Assembly: GCA_009773635.1 (NCBI GenBank)
Contig: WSYC01000007.1
Coordinates: 113,897 to 177,896 of the forward strand
Source: Beijerinckiaceae bacterium
GTDB lineage: Bacteria; Pseudomonadota; Alphaproteobacteria; Rhizobiales; Beijerinckiaceae
Direction of reading: 5' to 3'
DNA: 64,000 nt
Each line of letters starts with the position of its first letter. The stretch's first letter is position 1. Positions 1-9,868 of the stretch are shown here, piece by piece. The notes under the pieces were generated by a model. The model was given only the letters and a program-made list of their open reading frames with translations, had not been told where the DNA came from and made no database searches. Both the position numbers and the translations under genes were made by a program.

Positions 1-1571
1 GATCGCCCCTTCTTGCCGAGGCCGAATGGCAGCGAGAACCCGCCCCAGCCGGTTTTCTGCGTCTCCCACGGCATCGGTGCCGCCGCATGCTGTGCGGAAA
101 CCTGTTCCGGTGCCATGGCCGGATAGTCATAGCCAAACCCGGCGTCAGCATAGGCGGGGAGCGCTTGGCGCGCCATCAGCGCCTGCGTGGCGATCAGCGC
201 CGAGCACAGCACCAGCGTGCCGAGCGTCGCCAGCAGCACGATCGGGATTTTCTTCGGGAAGGTCGGGTCGCTCTGCGGGAAGGCGCGGGAAATGACGCGC
301 GCATCCGCCGGCTGGGCGCTCTCGTTGGAACGCGCGGCGGCATCGAGGAACTTGTTGCGATAGGAATTGAGCTGCTCGCGCAGGGCCGAGGCCTCGCGCT
401 CCAGTGCCTTGAGCTGCACTTCATCCTCGTTGGAAAGCTTGGCAGTCTTCTTCTGGCTGTCGAGCTCGGCCTGCATCGAGGTGACGCGCGCGGCGGCGGC
501 GCGGGCGTCGTTCTCGAACGCGCGGGCAGCACGCTCGGCGGCGCTGCGCACCTGGCTTTCGAGATCGGCAAGCTGCGATCCGAGTTCCTTCATGCGCGGG
601 TGTCCGGGCAGCAGGGTGCGCTCGTCGAAGGCGATCTGCGCCTTCAGTTGCGCGCGCTGTTCGAGCAGGCGGCGGACGAGATCATTGTTGATGACCTCCG
701 AGGTCTCGAAGACGCGGCCGTGCTTCAGCGCCTCACGAATGAGCTTCGAGCGTGCCTGAAGGTCCGCCTGCTGCGCGCGCGATTGCGAAAGCTGCGTGTT
801 CAGCTCGGAGAGCTGCTGGGTGGAGATCGTCGTGTTGTTCGCTCCCATGAACAGGCCCTTGGCGGCCCGGAAGGCCTCGACCTTGCCCTCGGCGGTGATC
901 ACTTTCTTCATCAGGGGATCGATGGCCTTGTCGAGCCAGTCGGAGGTAACCTTGCTGGTCTGATTCTTGGCGCCTTCCTCGCGCGTGAGATATTCCTCGG
1001 CGATCCGGTTGGCGACATTGGCGGCAACCTGTGGGTCCTCGGACTGGAATTCGATCGCGATCACGCGGCTCTTGCCGAGCGGATAGGCGAGCAGGCGCTT
1101 GAAATACATCTCCAGCACGCGCTCTTCCTGCGGGATGGTGCGCGGGTCCTTCATCAGTCCGAGGGCGATCAGCACGGAGCCGGAGATCCCGACCCCCTTC
1201 TGCGCCGGATCGTATTCCGCGCGCTTGGCGAGCCCCATTTCGTTGATGACCTTGGTCGCCAGATCCTTCGACATCACGTTCTGGACCTGGCTGGCCACGG
1301 CCTCCGGGTCGATCGAGAGACTCTGCCCGCCGGCATCCTTGTCGGCGCGCGAATAAACCGTTTCACGGTTTTCCAGCAGCACGCGGGCCTCGCCCGTATA
1401 GCGGGTGCCGAGCAGGTTCACGACCAGCATCGACAGGCAGAACGCCAGCACCGTCGGGATGATGATCCAGAATTTCTTCCGCCAGAGCGCGGCCGCGACG
1501 CCGCCAACGCTCTCATGCGTCGGGGGCACCGCGTGACGGGCCGGGTTTGTCGTGGCTTCCGCCGCATCCAT
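1..1571 (-). CDS. GumC/Wzz-type exopolysaccharide chain-length/transport protein (partial, 3' end outside window)
   Basis: Manual reverse-strand translation is open from ATG at 1571 to the window edge: MDAAEATTNPARHAV...KKFWIIIPTVLAFCLSMLVVNLL, long coiled coil, second TM near C-terminus (IPIVLLATLGTLVLCSALIA); typical Wzz/GumC topology. Confidence 0.85.
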   Translation of the reverse strand, partial: MDAAEATTNPARHAVPPTHESVGGVAAALWRKKFWIIIPTVLAFCLSMLVVNLLGTRYTGEARVLLENRETVYSRADKDAGGQSLSIDPEAVASQVQNVMSKDLATKVINEMGLAKRAEYDPAQKGVGISGSVLIALGLMKDPRTIPQEERVLEMYFKRLLAYPLGKSRVIAIEFQSEDPQVAANVANRIAEEYLTREEGAKNQTSKVTSDWLDKAIDPLMKKVITAEGKVEAFRAAKGLFMGANNTTISTQQLSELNTQLSQSRAQQADLQARSKLIREALKHGRVFETSEVINNDLVRRLLEQRAQLKAQIAFDERTLLPGHPRMKELGSQLADLESQVRSAAERAARAFENDARAAAARVTSMQAELDSQKKTAKLSNEDEVQLKALEREASALREQLNSYRNKFLDAAARSNESAQPADARVISRAFPQSDPTFPKKIPIVLLATLGTLVLCSALIATQALMARQALPAYADAGFGYDYPAMAPEQVSAQHAAAPMPWETQKTGWGGFSLPFGLGKKGR

Positions 1572-1721
1572 GCGGAGTTCTCCTTCTATACTGGGAAGGG
1601 AATCTGAACGAACATGGTTTCTTTCAAGTTAAGGGCGCCGAAATTGAGCAATCCTTAACCATAATCACCCATGGTTCACGCGGGATCCTGACGTTTTTGA
1701 ATCCCGCGAATCCTTGAGTCC

Positions 1722-2065
1722 ATGCCCATGCGCCTGACAAATGCCCTGATTGCCACTTTCCTGACACTCGCGCTTTCCGCCTGCGCGCCGGCTATCTGCG
1801 TGAGCCGAAGGTTTCGGTTGAGGTCGAACAATACCGGCCGTTCTTCGTCCTCGGCGAGGTTACGACCTCCGGCCAGTTTCCTTACGTCAACAACATGACC
1901 GTCCAGACCGCGGTTGCGATCGCGGGCGGCTATGCCCCGCGCGCCAACCGGACCTACGCCGAGCTGACCCGCCTGACGCAAGATGGCATGGTGACGGCGG
2001 CGGTGCCGATCACCACCCCCGTGCGGCCGGGCGACACCATCGTGATCAAGGAACGTTTTTTCTGA
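1722..2065 (+). pseudogene. Wza-type polysaccharide export lipoprotein, internally deleted and frameshifted
   Basis: Lipoprotein signal MPMRLTNALIATFLTLALSAC joins out of frame to GYLREPKVSVEVEQYRPFFVLGEVTTSGQFPYVNNMTVQTAVAIAGGYAPRAN...VRPGDTIVIKERFF*, the C-terminal part of a polysaccharide export protein; the middle is absent. Confidence 0.85.
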
Positions 2066-2160
2066 TCGACCGTCTTGCCGGGCCCCGCCCTGTCAGGGTC
2101 CCACTCGTACTACCCTCACCTGCCGCACGAGCCTGCGGTGCAATCAAACCGGAACCGCCC

Positions 2161-3318
2161 TTGACCTCCGCCGCTGATCGCCCGCTGCGCATCCTCTACG
2201 TCTTCCGCGCGCCGGTGGGCGGGCTGTTCCGCAATGTCTATGATGTCGTCAAGGCGATGGCGGAACGTGGCCATGCGGTCGGCATCCTGTGCGACAGCAC
2301 GACGGGTGGCGAACGCGGCGAGCGCCTGCTCAAGGAGCTTGAACCGCTCCTGACCCTCGGCATCCATCGCCTGCCGATGCGGCGTAACCCGCACCCGAGC
2401 GATATCACCGCCCTGCGCAAGGTCGCCGAGCTGGTTAAATTGCACGATGTCGACGTCGTGCACGGCCATGGCGCGAAGGGCGGGCTCTATGCCCGCGCCG
2501 CCGGTGTTCTTTCGCCCAACTCCGGCCCCATCCGGTGCTATACCCCGCATGGCGGCAGCCTGAATTTCTATCCGGGATCGCTCGCGCACAAGGGCTTCAT
2601 GCTGATCGAGCGTCTGCTCGAGCGCGGCACGGATCTTTTCCTGTTCGAGAGCCAGTTCATCACCGATCGCTACTACGAATTCGTCTGCGTCTCGAAACGC
2701 CCGACGCTGATCGCGCTCAACGGGCTTTATGAGCACGAGTTCGAGGCCGTCGTGCCGAACGCGGATGCGACCGATTTTCTCTATGTCGGCGAATTCCGCG
2801 AGGCGAAGGGCATCGACACGCTCGTCGAGGCGCTATTCCTGCTGGCGAATGAAGGATTTCATCCCTCGATCACGCTGGTCGGCTCCGGCCCGTCCGAGGA
2901 GCGCATCCGCGCGCTGACCGCTGAACGCGGGATCGACGGGCAATTCCGCTGGCGCGGCGTGACACCGGCCGTCGAGGCTTTCAAGCTCGGCCGGGTGATG
3001 GTGGTGTCCTCGCGCTTTGAATCCCTGCCCTACATCGTTCTCGAAGCCGTGGCCGGCAAGCTGCCGCTCATCACGACTGATGTCGGCGGCATTCCCGAGA
3101 TCGTCACCCGCGATTACCATTATCTGCTGCCGCCAAACGACCCGAGACGGCTCGCGATGGTGATGAAGGAAGTTTACCGGCGCCCCTTTGCGGATCTGAA
3201 AGCGGAAGCCGCCAGCCTCTCGGACCAGATCAAGATGCGGTTCACGGTGCCGCTCATGGTCGAGACTGTCCTTTCCGGCTACCGGATGGCGATGGCGCAG
3301 CGCCGTCCAGCCGCCTGA
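2161..3318 (+). CDS. Glycosyltransferase family 4 (exopolysaccharide biosynthesis)
   Basis: 385 aa ORF; RILYVFRAPVGGLFRNV, DVVHGHGAKGG, PSRFESLPYIVLEAVAGKLPLITTDVGGIPEIV GT-B signature. TTG start. Confidence 0.9.
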   Translation: MTSAADRPLRILYVFRAPVGGLFRNVYDVVKAMAERGHAVGILCDSTTGGERGERLLKELEPLLTLGIHRLPMRRNPHPSDITALRKVAELVKLHDVDVVHGHGAKGGLYARAAGVLSPNSGPIRCYTPHGGSLNFYPGSLAHKGFMLIERLLERGTDLFLFESQFITDRYYEFVCVSKRPTLIALNGLYEHEFEAVVPNADATDFLYVGEFREAKGIDTLVEALFLLANEGFHPSITLVGSGPSEERIRALTAERGIDGQFRWRGVTPAVEAFKLGRVMVVSSRFESLPYIVLEAVAGKLPLITTDVGGIPEIVTRDYHYLLPPNDPRRLAMVMKEVYRRPFADLKAEAASLSDQIKMRFTVPLMVETVLSGYRMAMAQRRPAA

Positions 3319-3423
3319 ACCGGGTTTGGCGGCTTCTTGCGGGCTTAACGGCTTCTTGAATGAGATCACCTAAATTCCCCTGACGTCCGGGCGTACCTCC
3401 GGTCGGCTGGAGTATCGTCGGCT

Positions 3424-4821
3424 GTGTTGCGTTCCCCGGACCATCAATCGCTCCCCCTGCGCCCGGCGCATCCACGCCCGGCCCAATTAAGCCCAACTTG
3501 GGCCGGGGTATCGCCGTTTCCGTCAGGATTGTTGGTCCCTCCGGCGCATGGCGCAGAGACCGTGCAGCTTGCGGTGCTGGCGCTGATGGTGTTCTCCGGC
3601 GCCTTCGTGGTCATCGATATCGCCTATAACGTCATGAGCTTGCTGGCGATCGGCCTCTTCGTGCTGCTCGGGCTCAGGGTCGACCGCGCCAACATGCCGC
3701 TGATCCTGTTCCTGTTCGTGTTCAATATCGCCGGCCTGATCGCGCTTCAGCCGCACCTCGACTACGACGAGAGCCGGGAATTCATGATCGGCACCTGCTT
3801 TGTCGCGACCACGGCGATCTTCTTTGCGCTGACGTTGAACCAGAACGCGCTCCAGCGCCTCAATGTGATGAAATGGGGGCTGATCGCCGGCGCCTTCGTT
3901 GCCTCGATCATCGGTATCATCGGCTGGCGCAATATCGGCGGGCTTGGCTCGCTCTTCACGATGCACGAGGGCCGCGTCTCCGGCACTTTCCGCGATCCGA
4001 ACGTGCTCGGCTCCTTTCTGGTGCTGCCGGCACTCTACCTGATGCACGATTTCCTGCGTTTTCCGCAGTTGCGCCTGCTGCGCGCCGCGCTTGCAGCACC
4101 GATCCTGCTCGCGCTGTTCCTCACGCTCTCGCGCGGCTCCTGGGCGGCGCTTGTCATCGGCATGCTGGTGCTGGTCAGCCTGATGTTCATCACCGCCCGG
4201 CAGGATGCGATGCGCGCGCGCATCACACTGCTCGCCATGCTGGCCTTCGTCGGACTTGTGCTCGCTTTCGCGGCGCTCCTGTCGATCGACTCGATTGCCA
4301 CTGTCTTCCAGGATCGTTTCGTTCTGCAGAAGGATTACGATTCCGGCCCCTCAGGCCGCTTCGGCAACCAGCTCCGCGCGCTGCCGAAGCTGCTTGAGCT
4401 GCCTTTCGGCTATGGCCCGAATCGTCACGGGTTGTTCTTTCCGGAAAATCCGCACAACACCTACCTGATGGCCTTCTCGTCCTACGGATGGCTTGGCGGC
4501 ATCACCTTCCTCGGTTTCATCGTCACGACCGTGGTGATCTCGTGGCGCACCGTTCTGCTGCGCACCCCGTTCCAGAACCACGCGGTGGTGATCTTCGCAG
4601 GGCTGATCCCGCATCTCGTGCAGAACTTCCAGATCGACACCGACCGCTGGCGGCATCTGTTCATGATCTACGGGTTGAGCTGGGGGCTGGCCGCTATTTC
4701 GGGCCGTTGGCTCGGCGAATACCGCGCCTACGCCCATCATGCCTACCGGCAGGCGCAGGTCTGGAGGAAACCCCAGGAAGCGTCCTCAGGCGGCGGCGTC
4801 GCCAGCCCGTCGCTCGGCTAG
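3424..4821 (+). CDS. O-antigen ligase/Wzy-like polymerase family membrane protein
   Basis: Multi-TM ORF with Wzy_C-type motif GYGPNRHGLFFPENPHNTYLMAFSSYGWLGG. Start uncertain. Confidence 0.85.
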   Translation: MLRSPDHQSLPLRPAHPRPAQLSPTWAGVSPFPSGLLVPPAHGAETVQLAVLALMVFSGAFVVIDIAYNVMSLLAIGLFVLLGLRVDRANMPLILFLFVFNIAGLIALQPHLDYDESREFMIGTCFVATTAIFFALTLNQNALQRLNVMKWGLIAGAFVASIIGIIGWRNIGGLGSLFTMHEGRVSGTFRDPNVLGSFLVLPALYLMHDFLRFPQLRLLRAALAAPILLALFLTLSRGSWAALVIGMLVLVSLMFITARQDAMRARITLLAMLAFVGLVLAFAALLSIDSIATVFQDRFVLQKDYDSGPSGRFGNQLRALPKLLELPFGYGPNRHGLFFPENPHNTYLMAFSSYGWLGGITFLGFIVTTVVISWRTVLLRTPFQNHAVVIFAGLIPHLVQNFQIDTDRWRHLFMIYGLSWGLAAISGRWLGEYRAYAHHAYRQAQVWRKPQEASSGGGVASPSLG

Positions 4822-4869
4822 AGCATTTTCGAGCGAAGTGGATTCCGGTTCGCGTGAAGAAAATGCGAC
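4822..4869 (+). repeat. Dispersed imperfect-palindromic repeat, copy 1
   Basis: agcattttcgagcgaagtggattccggttcgcgtgaagaaaatgcg; near-identical copy at 26764-26810 on the other strand; GCATTTTC...GAAAATGC ends are inverted repeats. Confidence 0.85.
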
Positions 4870-4906
4870 AATGCAAGAAGGTAGAGCAAGTGAAGTGAAT
4901 GTGAAT

Positions 4907-6127
4907 TCACTGAAATTGCCCTAGCACGCTGCCGTAAACCGCCAGCAATCGTGTGCAGTGCCGTTCCAGCGTGAACGGGTCGGCCCAGTAGCGCGCATGC
5001 GCGGCGTTCGACATCTGCGTCACCAATGCATCGTCCTGCATCGTTCGGAGCTTGTCAGCGAGATCGGAGGCATCCGCCTGCCTGAACCAGAGGCCGGTTT
5101 CGCCATCGATGACGCTTTCGCGCCCTGCGCAGGCATCCGCAGCGATCACCGGCGTGCCGAGGGCCAGCGCTTCCAGCACGGTGAGCGGCTGGCCCTCATA
5201 CCAGAGCGACGGGAACACCAGCGCCCGCGCCGCGCGCAGGCGTTGGCGCACGCCGGCAGCATCATGCCAGCCGAGCACCTGCGCTTCCGGGTAGCGCTGC
5301 TGCAATTCCCCCGCGAGCGGACCATCGCCGACAAAAACCGGCGTGATCCCCGCGAGCCGCGCCGCTTCGGCAAAAACAAACACGCCCTTTTCCATGGAAA
5401 TCCGCCCGAGGAAGATGATCTCGCCGGAGGCTGGATCGGCTTTCGGACCGAGGTTTTCAACCTCGATCGGATTCGCGATCTCGTGCAGCCGCGTCCCCGG
5501 ATAGAGATGCGGCGCGATGATCGCGCGCTGGAACGGGTGGAAACAGATCACATCCCTCAGGGTTTCGGGCAGATGATGCACATATTTCATCACGCCAGTG
5601 CGGAGCACGCGCCAGGTCTTGCGCAGATAGTTGCGCGCATCGCAATGCGTGGCGATGCAGGCGGCGGACATCGGGGTCAGCGGGCAATGCTCGTGTTTCT
5701 GGTAGTTGTAGAAGCCGCCGTTCGGGCACAGCAGGAAATATTCGTGCATCGTGTAGACGCACGGCAGCCTTGATCGCGCGATCGGCCCGGCGATTGACGA
5801 CGACAGCGCCTTGGCCCAGGCGTGGACGTGGACAACGGTGTCGCCGCCGGTCTCTTGCGCCAGCAGCCGCTCCAGCGCCGCCGCTGCTTCGGCATTGTGG
5901 ATGCCGCGCCAGGCGGCCTTGAGCACGTTGCCATCGCTCACCAGCTCGCTCTGGTCGAGGCACTGCACGGAAATGCCGGCATCGAGCACCTCGCGCGCTA
6001 CCGGGCCAACGCCCGCGAAAATCACCGGATCATGCCCCATGGCCTTGAGCCCGAGCGCGGAATCGATGGCGACTTTCGCCTGCCCGCCGTTGACGAAGGC
6101 CGTATCGAGAATGAGGATAACGCGCAT
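4907..6127 (-). CDS. Glycosyltransferase family 4
   Basis: MRVILILDTAFVNGGQAKVAIDSALGLKAMGHDP...IFLGRISMEKGVFVFAEAARLAG...FPSLWYEGQPLTVLEALALGTPVIAADACAGRE. Start chosen at internal ATG 6127; ORF extends to 6256. Confidence 0.9.
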   Translation of the reverse strand: MRVILILDTAFVNGGQAKVAIDSALGLKAMGHDPVIFAGVGPVAREVLDAGISVQCLDQSELVSDGNVLKAAWRGIHNAEAAAALERLLAQETGGDTVVHVHAWAKALSSSIAGPIARSRLPCVYTMHEYFLLCPNGGFYNYQKHEHCPLTPMSAACIATHCDARNYLRKTWRVLRTGVMKYVHHLPETLRDVICFHPFQRAIIAPHLYPGTRLHEIANPIEVENLGPKADPASGEIIFLGRISMEKGVFVFAEAARLAGITPVFVGDGPLAGELQQRYPEAQVLGWHDAAGVRQRLRAARALVFPSLWYEGQPLTVLEALALGTPVIAADACAGRESVIDGETGLWFRQADASDLADKLRTMQDDALVTQMSNAAHARYWADPFTLERHCTRLLAVYGSVLGQFQ

Positions 6128-6278
6128 GGGGTCCGCCACTGCTTTCACAGGTCTTTCGGCTGCGATACCGCAAAACCATGAAGAAACCGGCCCTCTCCGG
6201 TCAAATTGATGTTCAAGGCGGATAGGCCCGGAAAGGCGTTGCACACCCTTGCGCAAGCCCCTATAAGCCCTGCCATGT

Positions 6279-6356
6279 CGGAGTGTAGCGCAGTCTGGTT
6301 AGCGTACTAGTCTGGGAGACTAGGGGTCGTGGGTTCAAATCCCGCCACTCCGACCA
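6279..6356 (+). tRNA. tRNA-Pro (anticodon GGG)
   Basis: CGGAGTG...CACTCCG acceptor stem with encoded ACCA; anticodon arm ACTAGTCTGGGAGACTAG; T-arm GTGGGTTCAAATCCCGC. Confidence 0.95.
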
Positions 6357-6723
6357 TCTTTCTTAGCCTCGGAAATTGCAAAACCGTGCGCCGGCATGCG
6401 CTGGCGGTAATTTCCGCGTGTGCATGGCGGGGTTCAGCAGCCCTGCCTCTGTGGCCTGAAAATCCGTGGTTACACCGTGGTTACTCTCACGCCCCTCAAC
6501 GCGGTTGCATGAGTTTGCGTGGAATCGCCCGATTTTCGATAGAAAAGCTGGATAGAACCACGGAGTTACGGCGTCCCGGAGGTCCCGGTTGAAGCTGGCT
6601 CGGTCCGGAACCCCCGCGAGGCTCACGGGCATGCGATCGTTCGTGCGCTGCCGGAGCCGAACCCTGAAAGCCATTTCGCGCATGCACACCGCATCATCGA
6701 ACGCGGCGGCCTGCCGCCCCCGC

Positions 6724-7533
6724 TCACGGCCCCGGGGGATAGGCCCCCTTGCCGACCAGCGGCGCATCGAGCATGTCGACCGCGATGCTGACAACACGAT
6801 CCTCAGCCAGGGTAATGACGCTGTAATTCGGACCGCCGGCGACCCAAAGGCAATCACGCGCCGTGGCGTCGAGCACCATGTGGTGCGTGCACCCACGCCC
6901 CGCGACGAAGGGCAACGTGCCGGCAAGAACGCCCGCCATCGGCAAATGGACATGGCCGATAAAGATCATCCGAACGCCGCCAGGATGCGCCTGCAACCGG
7001 GCGACCAGCGGCGCGGGCTCGTGCAGGTTGATGCATTCGAAATGCGCGACACCGGTATCGCCCGGTGGGTGATGCATGAACACCGTCACAGGAAGATCAG
7101 GTGCTTGAGACAGCATCCGATCGAGCCAGGCGAGGCGTTTCTCGCAATAGCTCCCCCCGCTCCACCCGGCTTCAAGCGTGTCAAGGAACAGCAATCGTCC
7201 AACGCGCCCCGGCGCCGCACGCATGGTCTGGACAAAACCGTTGTCATCGGTTTCCGCATCCGGAAATGCCGCGCGGAACCGTTCGCGGTGATCATGATTG
7301 CCAAGCAGCAGCTGCGCCGGCATCGGCAAGCGCTGGAGCGCGCCGCGCAGGATGTCATATGCCTCGGGTTCCCCGCGATCCGTCAGATCGCCGGTGAAAA
7401 CCGCAAGCTCGGCATCGGCATGGCGTGCAATCACATCGTCAATCACTGCGTTGAGACGGGCCGCGGGGTCGAGCCCGTGAATCGTCTGGCCGGGCGGCAG
7501 CAGATGGATATCGGTGATATGCACGAGTTTCAT
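6724..7533 (-). CDS. Calcineurin-like metallophosphoesterase (CpdA/GpdQ-like phosphodiesterase)
   Basis: MKLVHITDIHL, VFTGDLTDRGEPEAY, LLGNHDHRERF, VFMHHPP, FIGHVHLPMAG motifs. Confidence 0.9.
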   Translation of the reverse strand: MKLVHITDIHLLPPGQTIHGLDPAARLNAVIDDVIARHADAELAVFTGDLTDRGEPEAYDILRGALQRLPMPAQLLLGNHDHRERFRAAFPDAETDDNGFVQTMRAAPGRVGRLLFLDTLEAGWSGGSYCEKRLAWLDRMLSQAPDLPVTVFMHHPPGDTGVAHFECINLHEPAPLVARLQAHPGGVRMIFIGHVHLPMAGVLAGTLPFVAGRGCTHHMVLDATARDCLWVAGGPNYSVITLAEDRVVSIAVDMLDAPLVGKGAYPPGP

Positions 7534-7564
7534 GGTTCTGGTCCGTCAGGTGTTCAGGAATGAA

Positions 7565-7588
7565 CAGGCGCGGAAAAATCCGCGCCTG
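7565..7588. other. Perfect intercistronic inverted repeat (stem-loop)
   Basis: CAGGCGCGGA-aaaa-TCCGCGCCTG between the solute-binding protein gene and the phosphoesterase gene. Confidence 0.8.
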
Positions 7589-7608
7589 TCGATGGGTTCC
7601 AGGAGCGA

Positions 7609-8892
7609 TCAGGAGCCCTTCATCATGTCGCGGGTCGTCTTGACGATTTCCGCGAGGCCCTGCTCCGGCGTCTTCTCGCCGCGCATCACCTGGCCGATGA
7701 TGTCGCGCTGCGCGCGCCAGATGCGGACGGTGTTGCCACCGGGATAGGCTCCCCACGGACCAGCACGGTTGATCTGGAGGATCGGCGTCTTGTAGTTCGG
7801 GTTCTTCTCGTAGAACGGGCCGAGGAAATCCGGGCCGGACGCCTTGAGGTTGGTGGGCAGGTAGCCCGTCATCTCGACGACAACCTTCTGCGCTTCCGGG
7901 CCGGTCACGTATTTGATGAATTCCCAGGCCGCTTTCTGCTTCGCGGCATCCTGCGTCAGCATCACGACTGCGTTGCCACCGGTCGGGATCACGCCATTGG
8001 TCGTGTCATCAAGCGGGAAGGTCGAGGTCTTGAAGTCGAACTTGTTCCCCACGAGTCCGGTGACCTGCGTGAGATGCGCGGGCGTCGTGAAGATGATCCC
8101 GATCTTGCCGGCGCCGAACTGCTGGCGGCTCTGTTCCCAGTCGATGAGCTGCATGCCACCTTCGGTGACGAAGCGGCGGAAGGTCTTGAGTGCGTTGAGG
8201 CCAGATGGACCGTCAAACGCCACGTCATTGCCGTCAACCGTCAGCAGGCGACCGCCGGACTGGCTGATCGCCGCTTCGAACAGCCAGCTGTCGGGCCAGC
8301 CATGCACATCATAGGCCATGCCATTGATGCCGTTGGCCGGATCGTTGATCTTCTGCGCGAGTTTGATGATGCCGTCGAAGGTTTTCGGGAAGTTGGCCGG
8401 ATCGCCGCCCGCCTTCCGGACGAGATCGGCGTTGAAATACACGATCGGATTGGAGGCGTTGAACGCGATGCCGAACGTCTTCTTGTCGAAGGTCGCAAGC
8501 GACATCAGGCTTTGCGGGTAGTTCGCCTTGCGGAACTCCGCACCCTCGGCCGCGAGCATCGCGTCGAGCGGAACGATCTGGCTGCGCTTGTCGAGCGTGC
8601 GCACCAGCTCAGGCAGCAGGTGGAAGCCGGAATAGAACACGTCCGGCAGCTGGCGGGTCAATGCCGAGCGCAGCATCGTCTGATGGCCGTCATCATAGGT
8701 CGGCGCGGGGGCGCGGAACTGGATCTTGATGTTCGGGTGCTTCTTCACGAACGCGGCGGCAACCGGCTCATGAAAGCGGGCGAAGCTGGGGAAGCAGTAC
8801 AGCACGTCGAGCGTGACCTGCTGCGCAGTTGCTGGCAGCGCGGACGAAGCGGCGAGCGCCGCCGCGATCAGGGCTTTCTTCAAGAGTGACAT
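7609..8892 (-). CDS. ABC transporter extracellular solute-binding protein (UgpB-like)
   Basis: Signal peptide MSLLKKALIAAALAASSALPATAQQVTLDVLYCFPSFARFHEPVAAAFVKKHPNIKIQFRAPAPTYDDG...; family 1 SBP features. Confidence 0.9.
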   Translation of the reverse strand: MSLLKKALIAAALAASSALPATAQQVTLDVLYCFPSFARFHEPVAAAFVKKHPNIKIQFRAPAPTYDDGHQTMLRSALTRQLPDVFYSGFHLLPELVRTLDKRSQIVPLDAMLAAEGAEFRKANYPQSLMSLATFDKKTFGIAFNASNPIVYFNADLVRKAGGDPANFPKTFDGIIKLAQKINDPANGINGMAYDVHGWPDSWLFEAAISQSGGRLLTVDGNDVAFDGPSGLNALKTFRRFVTEGGMQLIDWEQSRQQFGAGKIGIIFTTPAHLTQVTGLVGNKFDFKTSTFPLDDTTNGVIPTGGNAVVMLTQDAAKQKAAWEFIKYVTGPEAQKVVVEMTGYLPTNLKASGPDFLGPFYEKNPNYKTPILQINRAGPWGAYPGGNTVRIWRAQRDIIGQVMRGEKTPEQGLAEIVKTTRDMMKGS

Positions 8893-8989
8893 TGGATAGC
8901 CTCCGGTGACATCGTTTTCGGGCGCCTTGGATGTGATTGGCGTGGCTGCCGGTCCGCCCTCCCGGCCGCCACGAAGCTCGTTCGGCCGG

Positions 8990-9868
8990 TTACTTGATGC
9001 CGGTCATCGTGATGCCCTGCACAAAGCGACGCCGCGCGATCAGGAACACGATCACCAGCGGGGCGGTGATGATCGTGGCGCCGGCCATGAGGACGCCGTA
9101 GCTCGCACCGGATTCCGAACTCGTGAAGAACAGCATGCCCAAAGGCGGCGGTGCGTATTCGAGCCGCTGGATCACGATCATCGGCCAATAGAGGTCGTTC
9201 CAATGGGCAACGATTGAGAAGATCGAGAACGCGGCGATCGCCGGAAAAGCACTCGGCACCACGATGCGCCAGAGGATTTCGAATTCGCCGACACCATCCA
9301 CGCGCGCCGCGTGGATGATTTCATCCGGGAAGGTCTTGAATGTCTGCCGAAACAGGAAAATCGCAAAAACCGACAGGAAGAACGGCAGCATCATCGCAAA
9401 ATAGCTGTCGAGCAGGTTGAATTCGGCCAGCGCGAGATAAAGCGGCAGCGCCGGCACCTGGATCGGCACGCAGAGCCCGGCAATGACCAGCGCAAAGAGC
9501 AAGCCGCGCGCCCGAAAACGCAGCTTGGCAAGGGCGTAGGCGGCAGGGATCGCGACAATGAGCTGCACCACCAGAATTCCGGCACAGACTATCGCGCCGT
9601 TGAGCATGAAGTTGAGCAAAGGCGCCTGCGCCAACGCGCCCGAAAAATTCTCAACTGCATGAAACGAGCGCGGGATGGGGTTGAGGCCCCCGGTCAAGAT
9701 TTCATCCGGCGCGCGGATCGCGGTGAGCAGCATCCAGACGAAAGGCAGAAGCATGAAGCACGCGCCGGCCAGCAATGCGGCATGGGCAAGAATGAAGCCC
9801 GGCAGGCGGTGTGACGGAGGGAGCAGACGGTTCACCGCACCCTCCTCAGTAGTGCACGCGGCGATCAA
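8990..9868 (-). CDS. ABC transporter permease (UgpE-like)
   Basis: MalG/UgpE-type permease with EAA loop (HAARVDGVGEFEILWRIVVPSAFPAIAAF). Confidence 0.9.
   Translation of the reverse strand: MIAACTTEEGAVNRLLPPSHRLPGFILAHAALLAGACFMLLPFVWMLLTAIRAPDEILTGGLNPIPRSFHAVENFSGALAQAPLLNFMLNGAIVCAGILVVQLIVAIPAAYALAKLRFRARGLLFALVIAGLCVPIQVPALPLYLALAEFNLLDSYFAMMLPFFLSVFAIFLFRQTFKTFPDEIIHAARVDGVGEFEILWRIVVPSAFPAIAAFSIFSIVAHWNDLYWPMIVIQRLEYAPPPLGMLFFTSSESGASYGVLMAGATIITAPLVIVFLIARRRFVQGITMTGIK

Noticed and set aside
87-1607. 506 aa plus-strand ORF
   Set aside because: Antisense shadow of the Wzz/GumC-type gene; no recognisable domain and skewed composition typical of GC-rich antisense frames.
6329-6592. 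ORF MGSNPATPTIF...
   Set aside because: Starts inside the tRNA-Pro T-arm; a classic false ORF.
6357-6720. Possible integrative element or att site downstream of tRNA-Pro
   Set aside because: No integrase and no repeat of the tRNA 3' end found by eye within the window; only an intergenic gap.
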